From: Natronomonas aquatica
GTDB taxonomy: Archaea; Halobacteriota; Halobacteria; Halobacteriales; Haloarculaceae
Length of the DNA: 64,000 nucleotides
Direction of reading: 5' to 3'
Assembly: GCF_024449025.1 (NCBI RefSeq)
Contig: NZ_JAHLKM010000001.1
Coordinates: forward strand, 289,267-353,266
Part shown: positions 56,728-64,000 of the stretch, piece after piece
Layout of the letters: every line of letters starts with the position of its first letter
Position numbering within the stretch: the first letter of the stretch is position 1
Program-made: the position numbers and the translations under genes
The notes under the pieces: generated by a model
Told to the model about the DNA's origin: nothing
Seen by the model: only the letters and a program-made list of their open reading frames with translations
Databases searched by the model: none

Positions 56728-56967
56728 ATGGCCGACTCAACCGACAAACCGACGACGAAAGCGATGGAAGATATTAGCACCGATGGCCTTGGTACTGCTG
56801 TGTTAGCATCAGTGGGTTCTGTCGTGCTTGCGCTATACTTCTATTATGTCAGTGGTGACAAACAGCGCGGACAGTTCGTCGGTCTGTGGCCTGTCACGAT
56901 ACTCGCCATGGCATCGTACTTCAAACTCGAGGAGATCAAACAAGGCATAGAGGAGCTCAGCGACTGA
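56728..56967 (+). CDS. Small two-helix membrane protein in the island
   Basis: A 79-residue protein: polar N-terminus (MADSTDKPTTKAMEDI), membrane helix about 22-41 (GTAVLASVGSVVLALYFYYV), a short loop (SGDKQRGQ), second helix about 50-64 (FVGLWPVTILAMASYF) and a charged end. A TATA box supports it. I do not recognise a family. Codon use is less GC-biased than neighbours, a sign of recent arrival. Confidence 0.75.
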   Translation: MADSTDKPTTKAMEDISTDGLGTAVLASVGSVVLALYFYYVSGDKQRGQFVGLWPVTILAMASYFKLEEIKQGIEELSD

Positions 56968-57115
56968 AACGAGCGGGACGAGTCGAATCGTCGAATCGAA
57001 TCCCAGACTGGTGCTGCCGACCTGTCCTCGAGGCTCGCCTCTGCCCAGTCATCGGCTTGACCGTGTCCTGTGGCGGTTGCTACTACCGCTCGCTAACTCG
57101 TACGCTGTGTGTTCG

Positions 57116-57232
57116 TCACGCTGTGCGGTCTTCCCGGGCGTTCTTCCAACTCGAGTAAATCTCTATCAGGGTCAACAGGCTGAGCGCGACCCCGGCAATA
57201 ACCATCATCGTGTCCGCTTCAGTATCGTCCAT
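57116..57232 (-). CDS. Tiny 38-residue single-helix membrane protein in the island
   Basis: The frame reads MDDTEADTMMVIAGVALSLL, continues through a hydrophobic stretch (TLIEIYSSW) and ends KNAREDRTA. One membrane helix spans about residues 9-26. The minus-strand TATA AATAATATA (57257-57265) is 25-33 bases upstream of the ATG, right for a leaderless mRNA. It faces the 79-residue gene. Small size keeps confidence moderate. Confidence 0.6.
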   Translation of the reverse strand: MDDTEADTMMVIAGVALSLLTLIEIYSSWKNAREDRTA

Positions 57233-57256
57233 ACAGCGCGGTAGGTCCTCGATGCG

Positions 57257-57265
57257 TATATTATT
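57257..57265 (-). promoter_or_regulatory. TATA box of the 38-residue protein gene
   Basis: Minus-strand AATAATATA, 25-33 bases before the ATG at 57232. Confidence 0.5.
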
Positions 57266-57361
57266 CCGCCGGGAGTAGTTGATATTCTCTCCGGCCAGAA
57301 GGACGAGCCTTTGGCCTTGAAACTTCGATAAACTCGAGTATCCGTCGGAAAAGCGGTCTCC

Positions 57362-57386
57362 CCGAACCGTCTAATCACCATACAGC
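57362..57386 (-). repeat. Right inverted repeat of the thermosome-end island
   Basis: Reverse complement begins GCTGTATGGTGATTA and pairs with 56495-56519 (21 of 25). Confidence 0.75.
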
Positions 57387-57471
57387 GGTGACACACACTC
57401 ACCGACGACTGAATCCCGGACGGCGATTATGCCGTCGGATTGGCGTCTAATTCGTCGAAACCGACCGACTG

Positions 57472-57500
57472 CGTCGGCGCCGTCTATTCCGCGGAGATGA
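57472..57500. repeat. Proximal copy of the 29-bp thermosome 3'-end repeat (candidate att)
   Basis: Covers the last codons, stop and first trailing bases of the thermosome gene. Exact copy at 56442-56470, 1030 bases away in the same orientation. Confidence 0.8.
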
Positions 57501-59064
57501 CGTCGTCGATGCGGACGATCATCGTCGCGGACTCGGTCGCGGACTCGACGGCCTCGCGCTTGACGGCCGCGGGGTCGAGGATGCCGCCCTCGACGGGGTC
57601 GCCGACGTCGCCGGACTGGCCCTCGCTGATCAGGCCCGCCCGCCCCTCGGCCTCGTGCGTCGAGCGGAGTTCGACCAGGGCGTCGATCGGGTCCATGCCG
57701 GTGTTCGCCGCGAGCGTCCGGGGAATGACGTCGACCGCGTCGGCGAAGGCCTCGATCGCGAGCTGTTTGCGGCCCTCGATGCTCGCGACGCTGGTCCGGA
57801 TGTGGTCGGCGATCGCGATCTCGGTCGCGCCGGCGCCGGGGACGACGCCGCCGGCATCGAGCGCGGCCGTGACGACGTCCAGAGCGTCCTCGAGGGCGCG
57901 CTCGAGCTCGTCGGTGACGTGTTCGGTGCCGCCGCGGGCGAAGACGGTGACGGTCTCGGCCGCCGCGCCGCCCTCGATGAAGGCGAGGTCGTCGTCGCCG
58001 AAGGCCTCGACGTGGACGGTCTCGGCCTGCCCGAGGTCCTCTTCCTCGAGGTCGTTGAGCGTACCGACCGTCCGGGCGCCCGTCGCGCGGGCGACGGCGC
58101 TGGCCTCGTCGCTGTCGACGGAGTCGAAGGCGAGAACGCCCTCCTGGGTGAGATACGAGGCGACGAGGTCCTCGACGTCGCCGGTGACGAAGGCGACGTC
58201 TGCGCCGGTCTCGGCGATCGTCTCGGCGTAGCCCCGGAGTTCGGATTCCTCGGCGTCGATGGCCTCGTTGAGCTGATCGACGTTCGTGATGTCGTACTCG
58301 GCGTTGATCTCGGCCTCGCGGACTTCGAGATCGAAGTCGAGGACGGCGATAGCGGCGTCCTCGACGCTCGTCGGCATCTCGGCGTGGAGCGGTTCCTCCT
58401 CGCTGATGACGCCCTGGACGAGTTCGGTTGCCGACGCGCCGGCACCGGTCTGGGTGCGGATGGAGATGGCGTCACGGTCGACGCCGTCGTCGGACTGGAC
58501 CTGCCGGATCGCGGCGACGATGGTCTCGGCCAGCGCCGCCGCGTCGATGTCGCCGGTCCCTTTGCCGGTCATCGAGGATTCGGCGACCGAGGCGAGGATT
58601 TCGTCGTCGATCTCCTCGGTCAGCGTGACCTCCTCGATCGCCTGGAGGGCGAGGTCGGCGGCCTCCTGGTACCCCTCCGCGATCGTCGTCGGGTGGAGGT
58701 CGTCGTCGAGGAGATCCTCGGCCTGTGCGAGCAGCTGTCCTGCCAGCACGGAGGCGGTCGTCGTCCCGTCGCCGACCTCCTCTTCCTGTGTTTCCGCGAC
58801 CTCGACGACCATCTGGGCCGCCGGGTGTTCGATGTCCATCTCCTGAAGGATCGTCGCGCCGTCGTTCGTGATGACGACGTCGCCCGAGTCGGATACGAGC
58901 ATCTTGTCCATCCCGCGGGGGCCGAGCGTGGTCCGGACGGATTCGCTTACGGCCTTTCCGGCGGTGATGTTCGACGATTGAGCGTCCTTACCGCTGGCAC
59001 GCTCCGAGTCCTCGCTGAGAATGAAAAGCGGCTGTCCGCGCCGCTGGCGCATCTGCTGTGACAT
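57484..59064 (-). CDS. Thermosome subunit (group II chaperonin)
   Basis: A 526-residue CCT-type chaperonin subunit that folds proteins in an ATP-driven double ring. ATP-binding blocks: [41 protein letters not shown] and [11 protein letters not shown]. It ends IDDVISAE without the Gly-Met tail of some paralogues. The ATG at 59064 ([14 protein letters not shown]) is used. The promoter has TATA TTTATATA and an A-rich CGAAA just upstream, as in heat-inducible haloarchaeal cct genes. The stop codon lies in the 29-bp repeat. Confidence 0.96.
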   Translation of the reverse strand: MSQQMRQRRGQPLFILSEDSERASGKDAQSSNITAGKAVSESVRTTLGPRGMDKMLVSDSGDVVITNDGATILQEMDIEHPAAQMVVEVAETQEEEVGDGTTTASVLAGQLLAQAEDLLDDDLHPTTIAEGYQEAADLALQAIEEVTLTEEIDDEILASVAESSMTGKGTGDIDAAALAETIVAAIRQVQSDDGVDRDAISIRTQTGAGASATELVQGVISEEEPLHAEMPTSVEDAAIAVLDFDLEVREAEINAEYDITNVDQLNEAIDAEESELRGYAETIAETGADVAFVTGDVEDLVASYLTQEGVLAFDSVDSDEASAVARATGARTVGTLNDLEEEDLGQAETVHVEAFGDDDLAFIEGGAAAETVTVFARGGTEHVTDELERALEDALDVVTAALDAGGVVPGAGATEIAIADHIRTSVASIEGRKQLAIEAFADAVDVIPRTLAANTGMDPIDALVELRSTHEAEGRAGLISEGQSGDVGDPVEGGILDPAAVKREAVESATESATMIVRIDDVISAE

Positions 59065-59090
59065 GTTCACTGATATGTCGTCAGCGGTTC

Positions 59091-59105
59091 TATATAAAGA
59101 TTTCG
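59091..59105 (-). promoter_or_regulatory. Thermosome promoter (BRE-like CGAAA plus TATA)
   Basis: Minus-strand CGAAATCTTTATATA, with TATA 27-35 bases before the ATG at 59064. Heat-shock cct promoters of haloarchaea have a similar layout. Confidence 0.6.
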
Positions 59106-59155
59106 TAACGGTCGGGGAACGAAGGACGATCGAGACATCCAATACCGGCGGTTTT

Positions 59156-60055
59156 TTAACGGCGGTCGTGGACGGCGACCGCCCGGTCGTTCCGGGTAGA
59201 GACGCCCCGGGGATTACGGCTCGGCGTGCGGTCGGTGTATCGAGCGCGGAGCCCGTCGACGTACCCTCTGCAACTGCCGACGGTGACGTCACGGCCGTTG
59301 CCGAACCACGCCGACGGTTTGGCCTCGCCGTGGGCGACGTCCCGGAACGCCGCTCCGGCGTCCGTGACCGCGTGCCGGAGCGTCCGGAACGGGACGGTCG
59401 GGTGGGGGCCGTAGTTCTTCGCCAGCCGGTAGGCGAGCGATCGATAGCGGAGCCGCCAGTCGCGCTCGGTCGACCCGCCGTCGGCCGCCGTCTCCCGGGA
59501 GACACACATCCCGGTCGCCCAGACGACCGCCGAGTCCACCCCGGCGATCCGGTGAGCGAGATCGCGGGCGCCGCCGGTCTCGAGGTACTCGTCGAACCCG
59601 TCGAGTTCGATCAGAAGGTCCCGGCTGAACGCGACGTTCCCGCCGTTGAAGTAGGTGACCGCCCGCCCGCCGATGGTGCGATCCTCGACGGTGTCGGTGG
59701 CGACGCCGGCCCCGAGCCGTTCGTGGGTCGGGCCGGTGACGGCGCCGGCCTCCGAGAGCCCCCCCTCGGCGGCCTCGAGCCATCCCGACTCGGCGGTCGC
59801 CATCGGATCGAGGAAGGCCACCGCCTCCCCCCGAGCTCGGTCGATTCCGGCGTTGCGAGCGACGTTGACGTTTCGGTCGTCGATCTCGACGAGCACGTCG
59901 ACGTCCTCGCGGTCCCGGACCATCCCGCTCGTCCCGTCGGTAGACGGCCCGTTGACCACGACGATCTCGTCGGGGGCCTCGGCGGCGACGGCGTCGAGAC
60001 ACCCCCGAAGCTCGTCGCGGTCGTTCAGCGTCGGGACCACGACCGAGAGTTCCAT
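59156..60055 (-). CDS. Glycosyltransferase family 2 protein
   Basis: A 299-residue GT-A-fold enzyme: ELSVVVPTLNDRDELRGCLD at the start, VVVNGPSTDGT, and NVNVARNAGIDRARGEAVAFLD. Where a DxD metal motif is expected the sequence is LDPMA, so metal binding may differ. No membrane helix. It transfers sugars, perhaps for surface glycans. The methyltransferase gene 52 bases upstream on the same strand is its likely operon partner. Confidence 0.85.
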   Translation of the reverse strand: MELSVVVPTLNDRDELRGCLDAVAAEAPDEIVVVNGPSTDGTSGMVRDREDVDVLVEIDDRNVNVARNAGIDRARGEAVAFLDPMATAESGWLEAAEGGLSEAGAVTGPTHERLGAGVATDTVEDRTIGGRAVTYFNGGNVAFSRDLLIELDGFDEYLETGGARDLAHRIAGVDSAVVWATGMCVSRETAADGGSTERDWRLRYRSLAYRLAKNYGPHPTVPFRTLRHAVTDAGAAFRDVAHGEAKPSAWFGNGRDVTVGSCRGYVDGLRARYTDRTPSRNPRGVSTRNDRAVAVHDRR

Positions 60056-60107
60056 ACCCCACGTAGCGGGACCGACGACCAAAAGTCCCGTGTCTACGGG
60101 CAACCAC

Positions 60108-60815
60108 TCAGGGGAGGCGGGCGTCCCAGTAGGAGACGGAGGCGAGCCGATCCCCAAGGGGCGTCCGGCCGACGGCGGTATCGACCGCCCGGAACGGGCT
60201 GGCGATCCGTTTCGGGATCGCACGATAGAAGCCGTACGGGAGGACGAAATCGTGCTCGACGGCCGCGATCTCGAGTCCCGCGCCGACCGCGAGTTCCCGC
60301 GCCTCCCGATCGGAGTAGAGCCGCGATCCCATCGGCAGTGCCCAGTTGTAGATCGAACGGGTCGAGTACCGGTTGAACGTATCGAAGAACACCTGGTCTC
60401 TCGTGACCCGGCGCATCTCCTCGATGAACCCCTCCGGGTCGGGCGCGAGGTGGAAAAACCGCATCGCGAAGACGGCATCGAAGTGATCGTCGGGGAAGGG
60501 CAGGCGTCCGGCGTCGCCCTGCAGAAAGGAGAGTTGTCCCTCGACGCCGGCCGCGGCGGCCTTCCGGCGCCCCTGCTCGAGCATCGCCTCGGAGATGTCC
60601 ATTCCGACGATGTCGGCGCCCCGGTCGGCGAGGGTCACGGTAAAGCGTCCGGTACCGCAGGCGACCTCGAGTATCCGTCTATCCTCGAGCGGCGACAGCG
60701 CCTCCAGCACCGCCGTCTTCTCGCGGCGGTCGATGTAGCGGCCACCGCCCGAAAAGCGCTTGTCCTCGTACGCCTCGGCGATGTCGTCCTCCTGATACCA
60801 CTCCTGTCCCTTCAC
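60108..60815 (-). CDS. SAM-dependent class I methyltransferase
   Basis: A 235-residue methyltransferase. Motif I ILEVACGTGRFTVTLA lies at about 47-62, D73 of IVGMDIS binds the ribose and PFPDDHFDAVFAMRFFHLAP is the UbiE/Methyltransf-11 pattern. The C-terminal half with YSTRSIYNWALP may sit on a membrane or bind a lipid. Transcribed before the glycosyltransferase, suggesting modification of a shared lipid or sugar substrate. Confidence 0.88.
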   Translation of the reverse strand: MKGQEWYQEDDIAEAYEDKRFSGGGRYIDRREKTAVLEALSPLEDRRILEVACGTGRFTVTLADRGADIVGMDISEAMLEQGRRKAAAAGVEGQLSFLQGDAGRLPFPDDHFDAVFAMRFFHLAPDPEGFIEEMRRVTRDQVFFDTFNRYSTRSIYNWALPMGSRLYSDREARELAVGAGLEIAAVEHDFVLPYGFYRAIPKRIASPFRAVDTAVGRTPLGDRLASVSYWDARLP

Positions 60816-60995
60816 GCTATCCGAACCGACCTTCCGGGAACATAAAAGGATGCTGGATACATTTCAAACCGATCACTCGGCACCGAACGGACGTTCCTCC
60901 GGTGAGCGACGGCGGGATCGCCGCGACGGACGGATGTATTAGGTGTCCTTATATTAGACTTATTGTCCGTATTGTTTTCAGATACATATAGCCAA

Positions 60996-61003
60996 GTTTT
61001 ACC
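60996..61003 (+). promoter_or_regulatory. TATA box of the wHTH gene
   Basis: GTTTTACC, 25-32 bases before the ATG at 61028. The preceding 60930-60990 is unusually AT-rich (ATACATATA, TTATATTAGA) and may hold operators. Confidence 0.5.
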
Positions 61004-61027
61004 AGTAACTCCCGAGGAAGGGAACGT

Positions 61028-61303
61028 ATGAGCACAACCACGGAGGAACGCTCACGCCAGACCGAATCGCCACTAGCCGACCCGGATTTCCGCGACACAC
61101 TCCGGGAACTTCCCCCGAGCGCGAAGCTCGTCGCGAAGGTCCTTGAGGACGCCAAGCCGCTCTCGCAGGGACAACTCGCCGAGGAGTCGCTGCTCCCGGA
61201 CCGGACGGTCCGGTATGCGCTGAACCGCCTCGAAGAGGAGGACCTCGTCGACTCGCGGTACTCCTTCCGGGACGCCCGAAAGCAGGTGTACTTCCTGGAT
61301 TGA
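61028..61303 (+). CDS. Small winged-helix transcription regulator
   Basis: A 91-residue protein with one winged-helix domain: PSAKLVAKVLEDAKPLSQGQ, LLPDRTVRYALNRLEEEDLV (recognition helix) and the wing YSFRDARKQVYFLD at the end. Of the MarR/TrmB/ArsR-like class common in haloarchaea. Target unknown. It is preceded by an AT-rich promoter region and faces pncB. Confidence 0.85.
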   Translation: MSTTTEERSRQTESPLADPDFRDTLRELPPSAKLVAKVLEDAKPLSQGQLAEESLLPDRTVRYALNRLEEEDLVDSRYSFRDARKQVYFLD

Positions 61304-61318
61304 ACGCCCGGGGACGCG

Positions 61319-62467
61319 TCACTCGGCCCCGGATCCGGATCGGAACCCGACGCGTTCGGCGTCCTCGCGGGCGCGTTCGGTCGCCGCGTCGAGATCGAAC
61401 CCGGCGACGACCTCGCCGTCGCGGATCAACGGCTCGAACAGCGACTCGCCCCCTTCGGGGCCCTCGCTGTCGGCCAACGCGACGTGGTGGCCGCCGTCGG
61501 GCGTCCGGTAGACCGCCTTCTTTCCGGAGAGTTTGCCCCGTTTTGCCGCCGGCTTCCCCCCGACTTCGACGATATCGAGCGCGAAATCGACCGGATCGGC
61601 GCTCGTGATGTGGCTTCCGACGCCGAAGCCGTCAGCCACGTCCGCGAGCCACCGGATCGTCCTCGGAGTGATTCCGCCGCTGACGAAGATGCCGACGTCC
61701 TCGTGGCCGTTGACGTCGAGTTTCCACCGCGTCTCGCGGACGATGTGGCGGAAGTCCCCGCGCCGCGAGCCGGTCGTATCGAGGCGGACGCTGTCGAAGC
61801 CGAGTTCCGCCGCCCGGACGGCCTCGTCGACCTCGTCGTCGTAGGTGTCACACAGCGCGATCCGCGGGACGTCCGGGTCGACCGCCTCGTCGAAGGCACG
61901 CCAGGCGTCCTCCTGGTTGCCCGGGCCGAAGCAGATCACGAGCGCGTGTGGCATCGTGCCCGACGCCTCCCGGTCCATTATGTCGCCGGCGGCGGCGTGT
62001 GAGAAGCCGTCGAAGCCCGCCAGGAGCGCACTCCGATCGACCGTCCCGGCGATCGAGGGGTGGACGTGTCTCGCGCCGAAGCTCAGAAGCGACGTCTCCG
62101 GGGCCGCCCGCCGCGCCTCGAGGGCGGCCGTCGCCATCGCGGTCGGATGGGAGAGAAACCCGAGGATAGAGGTCTCGAGCCGGGCGAACTCCAGGTACGG
62201 CCCCTCTACCCGCAGTACCGGTCCGCCGTCGAACAGCGTCCCCTCCGGGAGCGCATCGGCGTCGACGTCGCGACCCGCCAGCAGTCGAGCGACGTCTTTC
62301 AGACCCGCGAGGAGTTCGAACTCGCCCGTCGGGAACTGATCGGCGGTCACCTCCGCGACGACCCGCGGGTTCCGTCCGGCGTGGTTCAGCGCCTCTTCGG
62401 TCCGGAGGAAGTACGCGTCGGTGGCCCGTCCCCCCTCGATCGCGGACTCCGGGACGATATCGAACAT
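61319..62467 (-). CDS. pncB: Nicotinate phosphoribosyltransferase
   Basis: A 382-residue enzyme making nicotinate mononucleotide for NAD salvage. SFGARHVHPSIAG supplies the catalytic histidine region, IALCDTYDDEVDEA and VRLDTTGSRRGD are the PRPP/metal loops, and IFVSGGITPRTIRWLADV and FGVGSHIT complete the barrel. The start at 62467 (MFDIVPESAIEGG) is the family start, not the upstream frame start at 62482. Confidence 0.93.
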   Translation of the reverse strand: MFDIVPESAIEGGRATDAYFLRTEEALNHAGRNPRVVAEVTADQFPTGEFELLAGLKDVARLLAGRDVDADALPEGTLFDGGPVLRVEGPYLEFARLETSILGFLSHPTAMATAALEARRAAPETSLLSFGARHVHPSIAGTVDRSALLAGFDGFSHAAAGDIMDREASGTMPHALVICFGPGNQEDAWRAFDEAVDPDVPRIALCDTYDDEVDEAVRAAELGFDSVRLDTTGSRRGDFRHIVRETRWKLDVNGHEDVGIFVSGGITPRTIRWLADVADGFGVGSHITSADPVDFALDIVEVGGKPAAKRGKLSGKKAVYRTPDGGHHVALADSEGPEGGESLFEPLIRDGEVVAGFDLDAATERAREDAERVGFRSGSGAE

Positions 62468-62503
62468 ACCGAGAGATCTCACGGCACGCGGAAAAAGTTG
62501 CGC

Positions 62504-63388
62504 TTACCGCGTCGCGTCCTCCGACGGGGTCGGTTCGGGCTCAGGTTCGGGTTCGGTGACGGCTTCGAGCAGGTCGCCGTCGTCGACCTCCAGCCCCTGC
62601 CGCCCGAAGAAGGCCGCGACGTTGTGACAGTCCCGTTCGAGAAATTCGCGGCTGTTGGGGTGGTGGACGGTGACCGCCTGTCCGAGATCGAGCACGCAGA
62701 GTTCCCCCCCGTGGACGACGAGGTTGTATTCGGAGAGATCGCCGTGGATCAGCCCGGACCGGTAGAGCCGCCGCATGTACTCGCGGACGACCTCGTAGGT
62801 CGTCCGGGGGTTCTCGATGTGGACCTCATTGAGCCGTCTAGCGCGTTGGTCCTCGCCGCCGAGATACTCCATCACGAGGACGTTCCGCTCGATCGCGATC
62901 GGTTCGGGGACCCGAACGCCGCCCGCCAGTGCGCGCTTCAGGTTCGCGAACTCCTTTTTTGTCCAGGCGACGACGACCTTCTTTTTGTCCGAACCGATCC
63001 CCTCGAAGCGGGGGTCGCCGTCGAGGTACTCCCGCATGTCACGGAAATCCGAGGCGTTGATCCGATACACCTTGACGGCGACCTCGCCGTCCGGCGCCAG
63101 GGCAGTGTAGACGTTGGCCTCCTTGCCGGTCGATATCGGCCCGCCGAAGGCGTCGATGTAGCCGTCCTGGACGAGTTTATACAGCGCCCCGAGGGTCGCA
63201 TCGTCGAAGACCGACGCCTCGACTTTGAACTGCTCGGTGTTTTTGATCCGCTTTCGGAACTCGAGGAACTCCCGGTCCTGCTTTCGGGCGATCCGGTCGG
63301 CCTCCGTGTCGGTGACGTCGATCTCCTCGAACTCGTCGCCGACCGGCTCTCCCTCCTCGATCTCGAGCAGGCCGAATTCCTCGGTCAT
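62504..63388 (-). CDS. rio1: Rio1-type serine kinase
   Basis: A 294-residue atypical kinase for small ribosomal subunit maturation. STGKEANVYTA (86-96) is the P-loop, K106 the ATP lysine, HGD (D217) and N222 the catalytic loop, and LDLGQAV (D234) the metal site. The N-terminal winged helix of Rio2 is absent, and the KxxE-rich N-terminus fits Rio1. It ends in Glu/Pro repeats. Separated from pncB by 36 bases, same direction. Confidence 0.94.
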   Translation of the reverse strand: MTEEFGLLEIEEGEPVGDEFEEIDVTDTEADRIARKQDREFLEFRKRIKNTEQFKVEASVFDDATLGALYKLVQDGYIDAFGGPISTGKEANVYTALAPDGEVAVKVYRINASDFRDMREYLDGDPRFEGIGSDKKKVVVAWTKKEFANLKRALAGGVRVPEPIAIERNVLVMEYLGGEDQRARRLNEVHIENPRTTYEVVREYMRRLYRSGLIHGDLSEYNLVVHGGELCVLDLGQAVTVHHPNSREFLERDCHNVAAFFGRQGLEVDDGDLLEAVTEPEPEPEPTPSEDATR

Positions 63389-63445
63389 TCCCGGAAGAGT
63401 AGAGGCCGCTCCCTGAAAGCCTCACCGGTGGATCGATCGGCGTTC

Positions 63446-63458
63446 GTAAAAAAGGGGG
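63446..63458 (-). terminator. T-run terminator after citrate synthase
   Basis: Minus strand reads CCCCCTTTTTTACG just downstream of the citrate synthase stop at 63515, about 57 bases away. A run of six T is typical of archaeal terminators. Confidence 0.55.
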
Positions 63459-63514
63459 AAAGAGGGATAGCGAAGGGCGTGTGTAGGGTTAGGGTGCCAT
63501 GTGGTCTGTGGCGT

Positions 63515-64000
63515 CTATCGGTTTTCGAGCGGTGTGACGGTACGGTCGGTTTCGCCGACGTAGCGGGCTCGCGGCCGGATCAACCGGTTGTCCTCGTACT
63601 GTTCGAGGACGTGGGCGATCCATCCGCCCACTCGGCTCATCGCGAAAATCGGCGTGTAAATGTCCACCGGAATCCCCATCTGATAGTACATCGACGCCGA
63701 GTAAAAATCGACGTTCGGCGCGATCCCCTTCTCGTCGAGCATGTATTCTTCGATCGCTGTCGAGTAATCGTACCATTTCATCTCGCCGGCCGCCTCACCC
63801 AGCGCCTGCGAGCGCTCGCCCAGAATGTACGCCCGCGGGTCTTTCACCTCGTAGACCCGATGCCCAAAGCCCGGAATCCGCCGACCGTTCTCGATGGCCG
63901 TCTCCAGCCACTCCGTCGGGGCTTTCTCGGTCGCGTCGACCTCCTTGAGCATCTCCATGACGTTTTGATTCGCCCCGCCGTGCAAACTCCCCGAGAGCGC
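63515..64000 (-). CDS. citZ: Citrate synthase, 3' part (gene runs off the window)
   Basis: The C-terminal 161 residues, continuing past the window end. SLHGGANQNVMEML and PGFGHRVYEVKDPRA carry two active-site histidines, VDFYSASMYYQMGIP the catalytic aspartate, and the protein ends RPRARYVGETDRTVTPLENR. It condenses acetyl-CoA and oxaloacetate. The start codon lies beyond base 64000. Confidence 0.95.
   Translation of the reverse strand, partial: ALSGSLHGGANQNVMEMLKEVDATEKAPTEWLETAIENGRRIPGFGHRVYEVKDPRAYILGERSQALGEAAGEMKWYDYSTAIEEYMLDEKGIAPNVDFYSASMYYQMGIPVDIYTPIFAMSRVGGWIAHVLEQYEDNRLIRPRARYVGETDRTVTPLENR

Larger units (their letters stand above)
56495..57386. mobile_element. 892-bp transposon-like island with inverted-repeat ends
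   Basis: Bounded by the 25-bp inverted repeats, AT-richer than its surroundings, carrying two small membrane-protein genes facing each other and no transposase. It lies inside a longer segment bracketed by the 29-bp thermosome-end direct repeats. It could be a cargo-type MITE, a relic of an integrated plasmid, or both. Confidence 0.6.

Overview
The window comes from a haloarchaeon (class Halobacteria). DNA is very GC-rich. Predicted proteins are strongly acidic. TATA boxes lie 22-32 bases ahead of many start codons (leaderless mRNAs). Marker genes are archaeal: RNase P RNA, phosphoglycerol geranylgeranyltransferase, thermosome, 2-oxoacid:ferredoxin oxidoreductase, Rio1 kinase and the GatB amidotransferase subunit. 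The genus cannot be fixed from the sequence; Halalkalicoccus-like is only a guess.

Layout. 1-3.5 kb: a frameshifted gene end, a metallo-beta-lactamase-fold hydrolase, rnpB, an M29 aminopeptidase and an AhpD-like protein. 3.6-9.8 kb: a CoA-transferase/DRE-TIM condensing-enzyme pair, AzlCD amino-acid exporter, ferredoxin nitrite/sulfite reductase and tiny proteins. 9.8-15.5 kb: an HTH protein, tRNA-Lys with a duplicated 3' end downstream, a KaiC-like degenerate protein, korAB and a flavin reductase. 15.1-22.2 kb, all leftward: methylmalonyl-CoA epimerase and mutase, GGGP synthase, topoisomerase I, gatB. 22.3-28.7 kb: a Tat lipoprotein glucose-dehydrogenase-like protein, then a coiled-coil protein-smc-scpA operon. 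28.7-38.5 kb: phosphoribosyltransferase, MFS, PhzF, PEP synthase, MetRS, hydroxyacid dehydrogenase, SDR. 38.5-42 kb: 2-oxoacid dehydrogenase E1alpha-E1beta-E2 operon without E3. 42.1-45.7 kb: a sugar-acid set (RraA-like, zinc dehydrogenase, KDPG aldolase, KDG kinase). 46.1-48.3 kb: a PLP transsulfuration pair. 48.6-52.4 kb: copper homeostasis (CopA, Lrp-TRASH regulator, CopZ). 52.4-56.4 kb: NfeD, two SDRs, MFS, DsbA-like. 56.4-57.5 kb: a small AT-richer insertion at the thermosome 3' end. 57.5-64 kb: thermosome, glycosyltransferase, methyltransferase, wHTH, nicotinate phosphoribosyltransferase, Rio1 and the 3' part of citrate synthase.

Most of the window is chromosomal core. The unusual material is in four scars: (1) a 29-bp direct repeat of the thermosome 3' end bracketing about 1 kb that has its own inverted repeats and two tiny membrane-protein genes; (2) a 243-bp MITE-like element inserted into a hairpin resembling the right end of an IS200/IS605 (IS1341-type) element beside copA; (3) a 23-bp repeat of the tRNA-Lys 3' end 161 bp downstream; (4) a decayed patch before the cysteine synthase gene that seems to share a promoter sequence with copZ. 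Function calls come from reading the translations; no database search was run.
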